NCBI GenBank assembly: GCA_009921985.1
Contig: RFWS01000012.1
Span: 1-18,510 of the forward strand
DNA length: 18,510 nucleotides
From: a bacterium
GTDB taxonomy: Bacteria > Verrucomicrobiota > Verrucomicrobiia > Methylacidiphilales > Verrucolacustridaceae
Direction: 5' to 3'
Numbering within the stretch: position 1 is the stretch's first letter; the number at the start of each line of letters is the position of its first letter. This document shows positions 1-6,730 of this stretch, in pieces. Position numbers and translations under genes: made by a program. The notes below the pieces were generated by a model, which searched no databases, had not been told where the DNA came from, and was given only the letters and a program-made list of their open reading frames with translations.

Positions 1-86
1 AAACTTCCGATTTTGCCTTTCCGCCTTTCGAACTTCCTAAATTACAAATCCAAACCCCGAATTCCTTAACCCCTTGATCCCTAATC
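1..86. repeat. AT-rich degenerate intergenic repeat
   Basis: This stretch lies downstream of the outer-membrane barrel gene that ends at 87 on the minus strand. It holds short variations on 'aattcctta', 'ccaaacccc' and 'cctaatcc' and has no plausible gene. The same style of sequence recurs at 781-870 and 12308-12416, so I treat it as a member of a dispersed, diverged non-coding repeat family. The boundaries are approximate because the sequence begins inside it. Confidence 0.45.
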
Positions 87-656
87 CTAAAATCTCCACT
101 TCATTCCGAACTCCGCTGCTTGAGTGAAAAAGTTCTGCATGGTGTAGCCAGCAAAGTCGGGAGCCAGCACGCCGTTGACCCGGTAAGCGAGGGAGACGTC
201 GAAGCCGGGGGCGACCTGGTATCCAAAGCCCAAATAAGCCTCCCAAGCTCCCATGAAGTTGGACTGGTTAAAGTCCCCCTGCACCTGAATATCACCGGAA
301 ATGGTGCCGATGGTCATTTTTTGAAACATCCCGCCGCCACCGCCGCCGAGAAAAGGGCGGTAGCCTCCCTCCAGTGGATAGGAGAACTCCACGTTGACGA
401 TCAGGGGAACTTGCAAGAGATAGCCTTGGGCGTCGGCCGTGACGGTGCCGTTGAGGTTGGGGTTGCCGCCGGTGCCGGTGAAAGTGCCGCTGCCGCTGAT
501 GGTGTAGGAGTCGACCGTGTTGTAGACGCAGCCGGTCTCAAACTCGAACCCGATCCACTCGTTGAGGCGGTAGCCTGGGGCGAAGTCAAACCGGAAGCCC
601 GGATTGAAGGCGACCGACTCATAGCTGATCGTGCCTGTAAAGTTGCAGTTGCCCAC
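87..656 (-). CDS. Outer-membrane beta-barrel protein, barrel part of a probably frameshifted gene
   Basis: This 189-codon frame encodes alternating hydrophobic and polar strands, a glycine-rich turn (GGGGGGMF near residue 105) and a C-terminal phenylalanine (GMKWRF), as in small OmpA/OmpX-type 8-stranded porin-like barrels. It is a tandem paralogue of the gene at 904-1707, which has GGGAGGIF at the matching place. The frame has no signal peptide. Its nominal start is GTG, and an in-frame TGA lies a few codons further upstream. A good signal peptide (SLVLLLLLAFDLHAQ) lies just upstream in another frame, so the native protein probably began there and the two parts are now out of frame by one base. 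It is the last gene of a minus-strand series. The barrel call is firm, the ligand is unknown, and whether the gene is still functional is open. Confidence 0.75.
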   Translation of the reverse strand: MGNCNFTGTISYESVAFNPGFRFDFAPGYRLNEWIGFEFETGCVYNTVDSYTISGSGTFTGTGGNPNLNGTVTADAQGYLLQVPLIVNVEFSYPLEGGYRPFLGGGGGGMFQKMTIGTISGDIQVQGDFNQSNFMGAWEAYLGFGYQVAPGFDVSLAYRVNGVLAPDFAGYTMQNFFTQAAEFGMKWRF

Positions 657-891
657 CAGTGGATTGATATTCTGCTGGGGGTATGAGCGGCGGCGACTTT
701 GAATTCACATCGGTGATGTCCAGACGCTGGGCATGAAGGTCGAAGGCTAAAAGTAACAAAAGGACCAGGCTGAAAGCAGATTCCGAAATTCGGATTTGGA
801 AATTCGAATTTCGGAATCCTAACTTCCTTAATCCCATAGCCCCTGAACCCCTGAATCCCTTGGGGTTCTTTTGGGCGGAATACTCTTTCAT
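657..891 (-). pseudogene. Signal-peptide segment, out of frame with the following barrel gene
   Basis: An ATG at 891, 12 bases after the stop of the upstream barrel gene, opens a frame that includes a clear hydrophobic core and cleavage site (SLVLLLLLAFDLHAQ, then RLDITDVN). This frame ends at a TGA within the next gene, while barrel coding continues in the frame one base on. The shift most likely falls in the CCG-rich stretch near 690-700. Residues before the hydrophobic core (about 20-35) are encoded by the degenerate AT-rich repeat at 781-870, so the original start is uncertain. A second in-frame ATG near 836 is possible. A sequencing error of one base would restore a normal exported barrel protein, and true gene decay is the alternative. 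Confidence 0.5.
781..870. repeat. Degenerate repeat with AATTCGAATT palindrome and hairpin
   Basis: The sequence contains the perfect 14-base palindrome GAAATTCGAATTTC (799-812) and a 10-bp inverted repeat between 781-790 and 807-816. It is followed by tracts such as 'cccctgaacccctgaatccc'. The same palindrome occurs at 12338-12351. Here it sits inside the apparent 5' end of the last barrel gene, which suggests that the repeat spread into the gene's leader. Confidence 0.55.
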
Positions 892-903
892 CTTAAGTAC
901 GAC

Positions 904-1707
904 CTAGAAGCGAATCGTCACCGTCCCCATGATCGACATCGAGGGTACGGACTGGCCGGCGAGGGAGTTGAGGTAGCGGAACTGGACGTCGACCATCAGG
1001 TCCGGTTCGCCCGGATTGATCTGGACTCCGCCAAAGCCCTGGAAGGCCGTGACCGTCTGGCTGCGAGTGACGTCGTTGGGCCCGCCGGTGATGAACATCT
1101 GACGAAAGATTCCGCCAGCGCCGCCACCCGCTACCAAGCGCACCATCGAGCCGGCGAGGGGATCCGTCCGAAAAATAAAATTTCCCATCATCGGTACCTG
1201 GAAAAGCTGCAGATTGGTGACTTGGTTCATGTCTGTGGCGCTGATGCCACCTAGCTGGTTTTGGTAAACGGAGTTGTAAAGGAAGCCGCCTTCGATTTCG
1301 AAGGCCACGTTGTCATGGAACTGGGCACCGAGCATCAATCCCGTGGCAAAGCCTGGCTGGAAGGGGACGTCGCCGCTGATGCCAAAGTCCGGATAGTCGA
1401 CGGTGGTGACAAAGCTCAAGCCCACGCCCGTGCGGACATAGAACGGAGTGAGGGCGGACGCGTCCCCTTCCGCAGTAGTGCTCGCCCCTGTCTCGGCCGC
1501 TTTCTGACCCGGCAGCGGCGCGTCTACCAGTTCCTGGTTGGGATCGAGTGGGGTGGGCTTGGCCGGATCCTTGGCGGAAGCCGCCTGTCCTCCGTAGGTC
1601 GGCGAATTTGTTGAGCCTGAGCGAAGAAGGGACGGGGACGCGTCTTGAGCCAATCCCCCGGAAATTCCGGAAACGAGCAGGAGGCAGAGCACACCCCAAC
1701 GGCGCAT
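904..1707 (-). CDS. Exported outer-membrane beta-barrel protein
   Basis: This 267-residue protein has a signal peptide at residues 1-21 (core VLCLLLVSGISGGLAQ), a low-complexity Ser/Thr/Pro/Ala linker to about residue 85, and then a beta-barrel of about 180 residues ending in Phe (GTVTIRF), the usual C-terminal signature for Bam-dependent insertion. The motif GGGAGGIFRQM and the strand pattern match the neighbouring barrel at 87-656, so the two are tandem duplicates. Its stop lies 12 bases before the ATG of that neighbour, consistent with co-transcription. It follows the TIGR02597-like gene at 1810-2892 by 102 bases, a gap that holds a weak terminator-like hairpin. I see no convincing Shine-Dalgarno before the ATG at 1707. 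The class is clear and the function is unknown; such barrels can be structural, adhesive or small porins. Confidence 0.8.
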   Translation of the reverse strand: MRRWGVLCLLLVSGISGGLAQDASPSLLRSGSTNSPTYGGQAASAKDPAKPTPLDPNQELVDAPLPGQKAAETGASTTAEGDASALTPFYVRTGVGLSFVTTVDYPDFGISGDVPFQPGFATGLMLGAQFHDNVAFEIEGGFLYNSVYQNQLGGISATDMNQVTNLQLFQVPMMGNFIFRTDPLAGSMVRLVAGGGAGGIFRQMFITGGPNDVTRSQTVTAFQGFGGVQINPGEPDLMVDVQFRYLNSLAGQSVPSMSIMGTVTIRF

Positions 1708-1757
1708 GCGCTGACGCTGGGTGCGGACTCCGCCGCTTCAAGTGGCTAACAGACAGG

Positions 1758-1793
1758 AAAAAAAGAACGTGTGAACAGTCTTGGAAATGTCAC
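1758..1793 (-). terminator. Weak possible intrinsic terminator between two minus-strand genes
   Basis: On the minus strand GTGACA and TGTTCAC can pair with one bulged base around a loop of about ten bases, followed a few bases later by a run of seven T. It lies just after the stop of the gene at 1810-2892. The stem is short, so it may only weaken transcription into the barrel genes. Confidence 0.3.
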
Positions 1794-1809
1794 GCCACCG
1801 GGTGTCACT

Positions 1810-2892
1810 TCAGGGGTTCGGGGTATAAAAAAAATGGCGCGGGTCGGCTTTGGCCTTGCGGAGGACAAAACCCTGCCCGACGGGAATCTGGTCCAAATAA
1901 GAGGCAGGGGAAGCCCAGTCCCTATTTGGAAAAACGGGGTGCAGACGTCTCCAGCGGATTCCTCCATCGGCCTGTAGTTCGGGTGCGTAAACGAACCGGT
2001 CTTTTCCTGCCCAAATTTCGATTAGATCCTGCGTGGGAGAAGGTTTAGCCGCGCCTTGGAACCCCTCCCGGGTGGTGCCCCAGTCTACCCCGAGGCGAAG
2101 ATCTCTGGGGTATGGATAAGCAAGCAGATTGATGCCCGCTTGCAGGGGCAGCGCGGTGGGCCAGGTCTTGGTGACGCCGCTGAATCCAAGGGCTGACCCA
2201 CGTCGTTCTCCGAAGGTCGTGGCCACAGCGGTGCCGGGAGGAATCACCATTGGCTGGTTGATCTTGGCGAGGCTGGCGGAATATGGATCGAGCCAGGCCA
2301 GCAGATTTTGGGAATCCAAACGCGGAGTTGCGCTGCGAGTCCCCGCCGGGCTTCCCGGTCCGGCCACCGAGAAGAAAAAGCTGTCCCCTTTCTCTCCGGC
2401 GAAGATCAGGCGGTTTTTTACGGTCTCGCCCCACAGGGCTTCCACGGTGAGATGTCGGCGCACTTCCAACCTTGCCCCGATCATACTACCGTCGGGGAGG
2501 CCGCGGGTATTCAGCGGGGAGGCCATCACCACCAGGCTGTGATCGCTCCGCGTGCGGGTGGCCGCTTCATCAATTTCCAGACGGTGCCCCAACCAGGCGT
2601 GGGAGGGAGGAGCCACCACCTCGGCGTAGAATTCCTCCCCCGGAGGCAGGGCGGAACCGAAAGGTTTGTCCTGAAACGTCGGATTCCAGCTGATCACACT
2701 GCCTTTCACTGAAACCACCGTGCCGGCATCCAGAGCGGGAGCCATCACGGGGAAACCCGCGAGCTCCAGCCGACATCCGGTTTGCAAAATGTAAGGCGAG
2801 GATTCCTGTGCGGAACCATGAGAGCCGAAACCGAGAAAAAGAAGGATCGTCAGGCAAGCCGCCGTAAAAAAGGGGGAATCTGATTTTTTCAT
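1810..2892 (-). CDS. Secreted TIGR02597-like protein of unknown function
   Basis: This 360-residue exported protein has a lysine-containing N-terminus and a hydrophobic stretch (residues 9-28) ending in GSAQ, a typical signal peptidase I site. I recognise layout features of TIGR02597 proteins, a lineage-specific family known mainly from Verrucomicrobiota: G-x-R/K-x-x-V-R-R followed by T-V-E-A-L-W-G (residues 139-155), then near the C-terminus an aromatic and WR-rich stretch followed by IPVGQGFVLRK. The same landmarks occur in the same order in the protein at 5589-6695, so the two are divergent paralogues facing away from a shared control region. The start lies 13 bases after the stop of the Ig-repeat gene, so the two are very likely co-transcribed. 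The biochemical role is unknown. The family assignment is from memory and was not checked by profile search. Confidence 0.7.
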   Translation of the reverse strand: MKKSDSPFFTAACLTILLFLGFGSHGSAQESSPYILQTGCRLELAGFPVMAPALDAGTVVSVKGSVISWNPTFQDKPFGSALPPGEEFYAEVVAPPSHAWLGHRLEIDEAATRTRSDHSLVVMASPLNTRGLPDGSMIGARLEVRRHLTVEALWGETVKNRLIFAGEKGDSFFFSVAGPGSPAGTRSATPRLDSQNLLAWLDPYSASLAKINQPMVIPPGTAVATTFGERRGSALGFSGVTKTWPTALPLQAGINLLAYPYPRDLRLGVDWGTTREGFQGAAKPSPTQDLIEIWAGKDRFVYAPELQADGGIRWRRLHPVFPNRDWASPASYLDQIPVGQGFVLRKAKADPRHFFYTPNP

Positions 2893-2905
2893 GGGGGGGA
2901 TTCCC

Positions 2906-5254
2906 TTACTGAACGGTGAGATTCACGGCCTTACGGGTCCAGCCCTTGCCATTCTGCATAAAAACCGTGACCGCATAGGTTCCGCTGGTGGTTGGGGTTC
3001 CGTAAATTCTCCCTGTGGAGGATTCGAGAAAGATTCCCGGGGGAAGACCCAAGGCGGAAATCATCACCCCGCTGGAAGCTGCGTCGAGCAACCTGCGGTT
3101 GTCGTTGAGGGAAATCGTGGCATTTTTCATCAGGATGCCTGGGCTAACCGGGGCCAGCGAGGGGGCCGGCTTGCTGTTGGCTACGCTGAGTACCACCGTC
3201 CCAAAGCCGGGTTGCCAATCCGCCGGATTTGTGGATCCGGGGCGGTACGAATTGTAGGCGGTCACCGGGATCGCAAAAATGCCCCCCACCGCTGGAGTTC
3301 CCGAAATGGTGTTGCCCGCCAAGCTGAGGCCCGAGGGCAAATTGCTGGCAGAGTAAGCGGTCGGAAAATTGGAAGCGGTCAGTACCAAGGAAAGGTTTTT
3401 ACCCACCGCCCCCAGAATCCGGTTGGTCAGAGGGCTAAAATAAGGAGGGTTGGTATTGCGCAGGAGAAAAGTCACGGTCGAGGTAAGGACTCCGCCTCCC
3501 TCGTATCGCAGTCCTGAGTTTGCCGTTACGGTGACTGGATAAGCAAAGGGGAGGCTGATGCTCCGATTCACGCCCGAAACAAGTCCGGAGGGTAGGCCGC
3601 TCAGTCCCGGGGGAAGGTTGGAAAAGGTTAGACTGGCATACGATCCTGCATCCGTCTGGATATTGGTGGAGAAGGGTTGGCCCACATCCACTTCAACCAC
3701 GTTGGTTCCCACAAGCATGGTTGGGGCGGGGGCCACGATCCGCAGGGGCACGGTGGTCGAGGCGGACACGGTGTCTGCGCCGACCGTGCGGTTAGCGGCC
3801 AAAGTCAGAGTCAAGTTCGTCGTCCCTTTGGCCAAGGGCAGGGCATTGGTGGCAATGGTGAGGCTGGTTCCATTGAAACTGACTCCGGTGGTGGGGGGAA
3901 ATACGGTGCCGGTGAGGTTGGTAAAACCAGCCGGCTTCAGGATGGTGACGGCGCGGGCGACTCCCGCAGTGGCCAGGACTTGTCCTCCGGTGAGCTCCCC
4001 GGTTGGCACCGTAATGGTTGGGGCGCCCACGGCCAGGGAGAAGTTGGTGGTGGCAAATTCACCGTCCGCAGAGGCTTGGATCGTGACGTCATTGGTGCCG
4101 GTGCTTGTAGGGATTCCCGAAAGCGTGCCCTGGCTGGAAAGAGAGAGGCCGAGGAGGTTGCCGGCGGTTACGGTGTAAGTGGGGCTGTTTCCGGTTGAAA
4201 TAAAGGTGAAGTTGTCAATGGCCACCCCTGCCGTTGCCCCGATAAGGTTGGTGGTGGTGGTAAAAGAGAGGGAGGAGGGCTGCACGACCAAACGTAGGCT
4301 GGCGGAAGCCGACTTTCCACTCACGCTGTTGGATGCCACCAAACCGATTAGGTTGGTCGATCCGGTGGCGGCAGGCGGATTGAGCGTAATGATCCCATTG
4401 GAAGCCAGAGTGGCCCAGACAGGAAGGTTAGTCGTGGCGAAACGGTCCGCGCCATGGTTCGCTTGAATTACATAGTTCCGTGAGACGCCTGCGGGTATCG
4501 TCAGGTTGGTGGGACTGGTGATCCTTCCAATTCCTCCGGCCAAAGCTCCAAGGACAAACCGTGCATTGGCCGGGTCGTAGCCACCCAAAAGGAGATTCAA
4601 GGTATCCTGGGCGGGCACCAGGCCATTCACGTCGGCCAAATAAAGATCGGCGTTGCGTGTGCCCAAAAAAGCGGAGGTGGGGAAGATTCCAGTTCCGCTT
4701 CCCGCCGCCTGGGAGCGATCCGCCATCCGGAGCACCGCCATTTCCGAAGCAGACCCGGGGGATGAGTTGTCGTAGAAAATAAGATAAATATCCTTGCCTC
4801 GGATCGCGGCGCTGGCCATGTCACCGTCCAAGGTGATGATCCCCTGATCCGGGTCGGTGAGATAGGCATCGGCCATGGTGAAAGAGCCGAATTCTGTGAA
4901 GGAGGATTCCACGGTAGAGCGAACCTCCGCTGCGGTGCTGTTCCCGGCCAGGTTGGCGAGCAGTTGCCCCGGGGTCACGCTAAAGGCCCCCGCCCGCACG
5001 GTGAAGCCGGCCAGGGATGCCCCTGTGGAAGTGGTGATGCCGGTGTTGTCGCCTAGGGCGGAAGGGAAATAAATGGACAAGGTATCCGCCCGAATTTGAT
5101 GGGCAGGCAGGAAAATGAGCACACCGAGAGCAAAGCCGACAAGCCCAGGAACCGAGGAAGTGCTCGTTCTGCAAGGAAACAATCTTTTCTCCCTGGCCTC
5201 TCGATTGGTACTGAGACCGACCTTGACTGGCCTTCCAACGCTCATCAAGAGCAT
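2906..5254 (-). CDS. Large secreted protein with about six Ig/He_PIG-like repeats
   Basis: The protein is about 780 residues. An unusually long basic N-terminus leads into a hydrophobic segment (VGFALGVLIFLPAH) and a cleavage site near A59-D60 (counted from a TTG at 5263). Residues 60-235 form an N-terminal domain with a GKDIYLIFYDN stretch that resembles one in the protein at 6731-7633. From about 235 to the end come roughly six modules of 85-100 residues with signatures of putative Ig (He_PIG) domains, such as LPSGLSLAGNTISGTPAVGG and LPPGIFLESSTGRIYGTPTT. These modules usually form extracellular stalks or adhesins. The start is uncertain: TTG at 5263, ATG at 5254 and ATG at 5245 all lack a clear Shine-Dalgarno, and I chose 5254. 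It is the first gene of the minus-strand series and diverges from the gene at 5589. No sorting tail is visible. Confidence 0.8.
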   Translation of the reverse strand: MLLMSVGRPVKVGLSTNREAREKRLFPCRTSTSSVPGLVGFALGVLIFLPAHQIRADTLSIYFPSALGDNTGITTSTGASLAGFTVRAGAFSVTPGQLLANLAGNSTAAEVRSTVESSFTEFGSFTMADAYLTDPDQGIITLDGDMASAAIRGKDIYLIFYDNSSPGSASEMAVLRMADRSQAAGSGTGIFPTSAFLGTRNADLYLADVNGLVPAQDTLNLLLGGYDPANARFVLGALAGGIGRITSPTNLTIPAGVSRNYVIQANHGADRFATTNLPVWATLASNGIITLNPPAATGSTNLIGLVASNSVSGKSASASLRLVVQPSSLSFTTTTNLIGATAGVAIDNFTFISTGNSPTYTVTAGNLLGLSLSSQGTLSGIPTSTGTNDVTIQASADGEFATTNFSLAVGAPTITVPTGELTGGQVLATAGVARAVTILKPAGFTNLTGTVFPPTTGVSFNGTSLTIATNALPLAKGTTNLTLTLAANRTVGADTVSASTTVPLRIVAPAPTMLVGTNVVEVDVGQPFSTNIQTDAGSYASLTFSNLPPGLSGLPSGLVSGVNRSISLPFAYPVTVTANSGLRYEGGGVLTSTVTFLLRNTNPPYFSPLTNRILGAVGKNLSLVLTASNFPTAYSASNLPSGLSLAGNTISGTPAVGGIFAIPVTAYNSYRPGSTNPADWQPGFGTVVLSVANSKPAPSLAPVSPGILMKNATISLNDNRRLLDAASSGVMISALGLPPGIFLESSTGRIYGTPTTSGTYAVTVFMQNGKGWTRKAVNLTVQ

Positions 5255-5293
5255 ACAACACAACTTTTTTTTAAAATCCAGATGGGCACATTT

Positions 5294-5311
5294 TTGTCAT
5301 CCAATTGTCAC
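5294..5311 (+). promoter_or_regulatory. PHO-box-like operator
   Basis: The sequence TTGTCAT-CCAA-TTGTCAC is two 7-bp direct repeats separated by 4 bp, matching the known PHO-box layout (consensus CTGTCAT, 4 AT-rich bases, CTGTCAC/T) in both TGTCA cores and in period (11 bp). It reads toward the plus-strand secreted genes. The nearest -10-like TTATAT begins 19 bases after the box, about one helical turn further than the usual 10 or so. A PhoB-type regulator is encoded at 16035-16718. Binding itself is inferred. Confidence 0.6.
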
Positions 5312-5449
5312 ATTGAAAAAACACGCGAATTTATATGAACCAATCAATAAATTGCCTGCATGGGTAGCAACCTTTTTTCCTTGATCGCAGGCCCAGAAAT
5401 TATGGCAACTCTATGCCAGCTTTTGTAAAATGTTGATGAATAGAATATC

Positions 5450-5455
5450 TATAAT
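5450..5455 (+). promoter_or_regulatory. Candidate -10 element (TATAAT)
   Basis: This is a perfect -10 hexamer about 135 bases upstream of the likely start codon at 5589. No TTGACA-like hexamer lies 16-18 bases before it: TTGATG is 11 bases away and TTGTAA is 20 bases away. If used, it would give a leader of about 125 bases. Confidence 0.45.
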
Positions 5456-5588
5456 GATTTCGTCACCGAAATGTAACAAAAAACCGGTGGAAACTTTTAG
5501 GTCTACGATCATATTACTCAAAATGAACTTTAAAAAATTTCAAACAGGCACCCTGTTTCAACCCAAAAAAGGAGCAACGATTAAATCC

Positions 5589-6695
5589 ATGAAATCCAAC
5601 CCACCCCTCGCCACCATTCTCCGCAACTTGGCTCTTGCCGGTTTCGCTTCCAGCCTTCTCTCGGTCCCGGCTCTCGCCGGTTTGGCCACCCCGGTTGCCG
5701 TAAACACGCTGACGGTTCCGTCCAGCACCACCGCGGTTTTGGGCACGCCCTATGCCCGTCCTGTCGAGGCTTTTGGCACGGTCTCCAGCACCTCAGTTAC
5801 GAACAGTAACACCCTTTTAACGGTCAGTGTCGATCTCAACGGTGGCTCGCCTGCCCTGCCAGCCGGCACTGGAAATACCGATACCAGTCTTTCCAACACC
5901 GACGAGAATGTCGACGGTTGGTGGGTAGTGGAGATCCTTGACGGTCCTGCGATCGGTCTGGTTCTGGACGTGGTGGGTGGTACTTCCAACAGTATTACGG
6001 TCAAGGGGACCCTTCCCTCTTCCATCAATCTTTCCTCTGGATCCAAGTTTGCCCTTCGTAGGGCTTGGACTCTGGCATCTCTCTTAGGAACTGCCTCCAC
6101 AACTAATCCTTTCGGCTACGGTAGTACACCCACCGCGACCACCGTGAATGGCAACGTACAAATCCTCGATTCCGCCAGCGGCTCTTTAACTACCTACTAC
6201 ATCAACAAAGTCGGAACAGGTTCTGCTAATTGGCGTTCAAGCCAGACTGGTACGGCAAATAAAAACCACGTTCCGCTTGGGCTTGGGAAGGGTTTTATCG
6301 TCGTTAATCTTAAAACCAACCCTCTAACTTTCACCGTTTCCGGGGACTACCGCACTGCCCGCACACGGCTGATTATGGCTGGAGGTAAAAAGACTCTTCT
6401 TGCCAACCCGGGGGTTTATGGCACGGATTTCATCGCCTCGGGCATCCCGACTACTTCCCCTAACCGGGCAAACTCCATCCCCAACGCAGCCACCGACTCC
6501 TACCAAGTTTGGAGCACCTCTGCCAAGGCCTTTGCCCTCTACCGGATGGGGGATGCCACTTCATCCAATGGTCCGACGGCGTTCCTCGGCTCTACTCGAA
6601 CGAATCCGGCAATCTCTGCTTTCAGTTCCATCTTGGTGACCCCCTATGGATCAAATCCTGCCGTGATTACCATCTCTCCGGCCCTGAATCCGTAA
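5589..6695 (+). CDS. Secreted TIGR02597-like protein, first gene of the plus-strand cluster
   Basis: I start this 368-residue protein at the ATG at 5589 because a classical signal peptide follows (LRNLALAGFASSLLSVPALA, cleavage near residue 30) and AAAGGAG lies 14 bases upstream. The frame stays open further upstream to 5430, but that part is AT-rich leader. Landmarks shared with the protein at 1810-2892 are GSKFALRR-x-x-T-L-A-S-L-L-G (residues 151-167), a stretch with YY and WR, and PLGLGKGFIVVN. This places it in the same TIGR02597-like family of secreted proteins with unknown function. The PHO-box-like element lies about 280 bases upstream. A GTG-initiated secreted gene begins 36 bases after its stop with no terminator, so the two probably share a transcript. 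No PEP-CTERM tail or catalytic motif was seen. Confidence 0.75.
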   Translation: MKSNPPLATILRNLALAGFASSLLSVPALAGLATPVAVNTLTVPSSTTAVLGTPYARPVEAFGTVSSTSVTNSNTLLTVSVDLNGGSPALPAGTGNTDTSLSNTDENVDGWWVVEILDGPAIGLVLDVVGGTSNSITVKGTLPSSINLSSGSKFALRRAWTLASLLGTASTTNPFGYGSTPTATTVNGNVQILDSASGSLTTYYINKVGTGSANWRSSQTGTANKNHVPLGLGKGFIVVNLKTNPLTFTVSGDYRTARTRLIMAGGKKTLLANPGVYGTDFIASGIPTTSPNRANSIPNAATDSYQVWSTSAKAFALYRMGDATSSNGPTAFLGSTRTNPAISAFSSILVTPYGSNPAVITISPALNP

Positions 6696-6730
6696 AAAGG
6701 TTTCCACACACCCAAACTTCACCCAAGACA

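Larger units (their letters stand above)
5255..5588. promoter_or_regulatory. Divergent AT-rich control region
   Basis: About 330 bases separate two oppositely transcribed secretory gene sets. The region is clearly more AT-rich than its flanks. It contains a PHO-box-like element (5294-5311), a TTATAT that could be a -10 (5331-5336), and a perfect TATAAT (5450-5455) with no good -35 at the usual spacing, as expected for activator-dependent promoters. A purine-rich AAAGGAG ends at 5574, 14 bases before the ATG at 5589. I saw no real gene in it: the frame that continues upstream of 5589 lacks a coding character. Confidence 0.65.

Noticed and set aside
120..686. A long open frame on the plus strand opposite the outer-membrane barrel gene
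   Set aside because: It mirrors the GC-rich third positions of the minus-strand barrel gene, and its protein lacks any signal peptide, motif or start signal. The minus-strand barrel with terminal Phe is far better supported.
1788..1808. Two TGTCAC copies at 1788 and 1803 as a PHO box
   Set aside because: Their period is 15 bases rather than 11, and they sit in the gap after a minus-strand gene, partly in a terminator-like hairpin, in the wrong orientation for the barrel genes.
5460..5477. A second PHO-box-like string, TCGTCAC-CGAA-ATGTAAC
   Set aside because: The spacing fits, but each half has two or more mismatches to the consensus, and it lies just downstream of the TATAAT, a poor place for activation.
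5430..5588. An upstream start of the TIGR02597-like protein at 5430
   Set aside because: It would place 53 AT-rich, non-conserved residues before a standard signal peptide and would run across the promoter-like region. The ATG at 5589 gives a normal exported protein.
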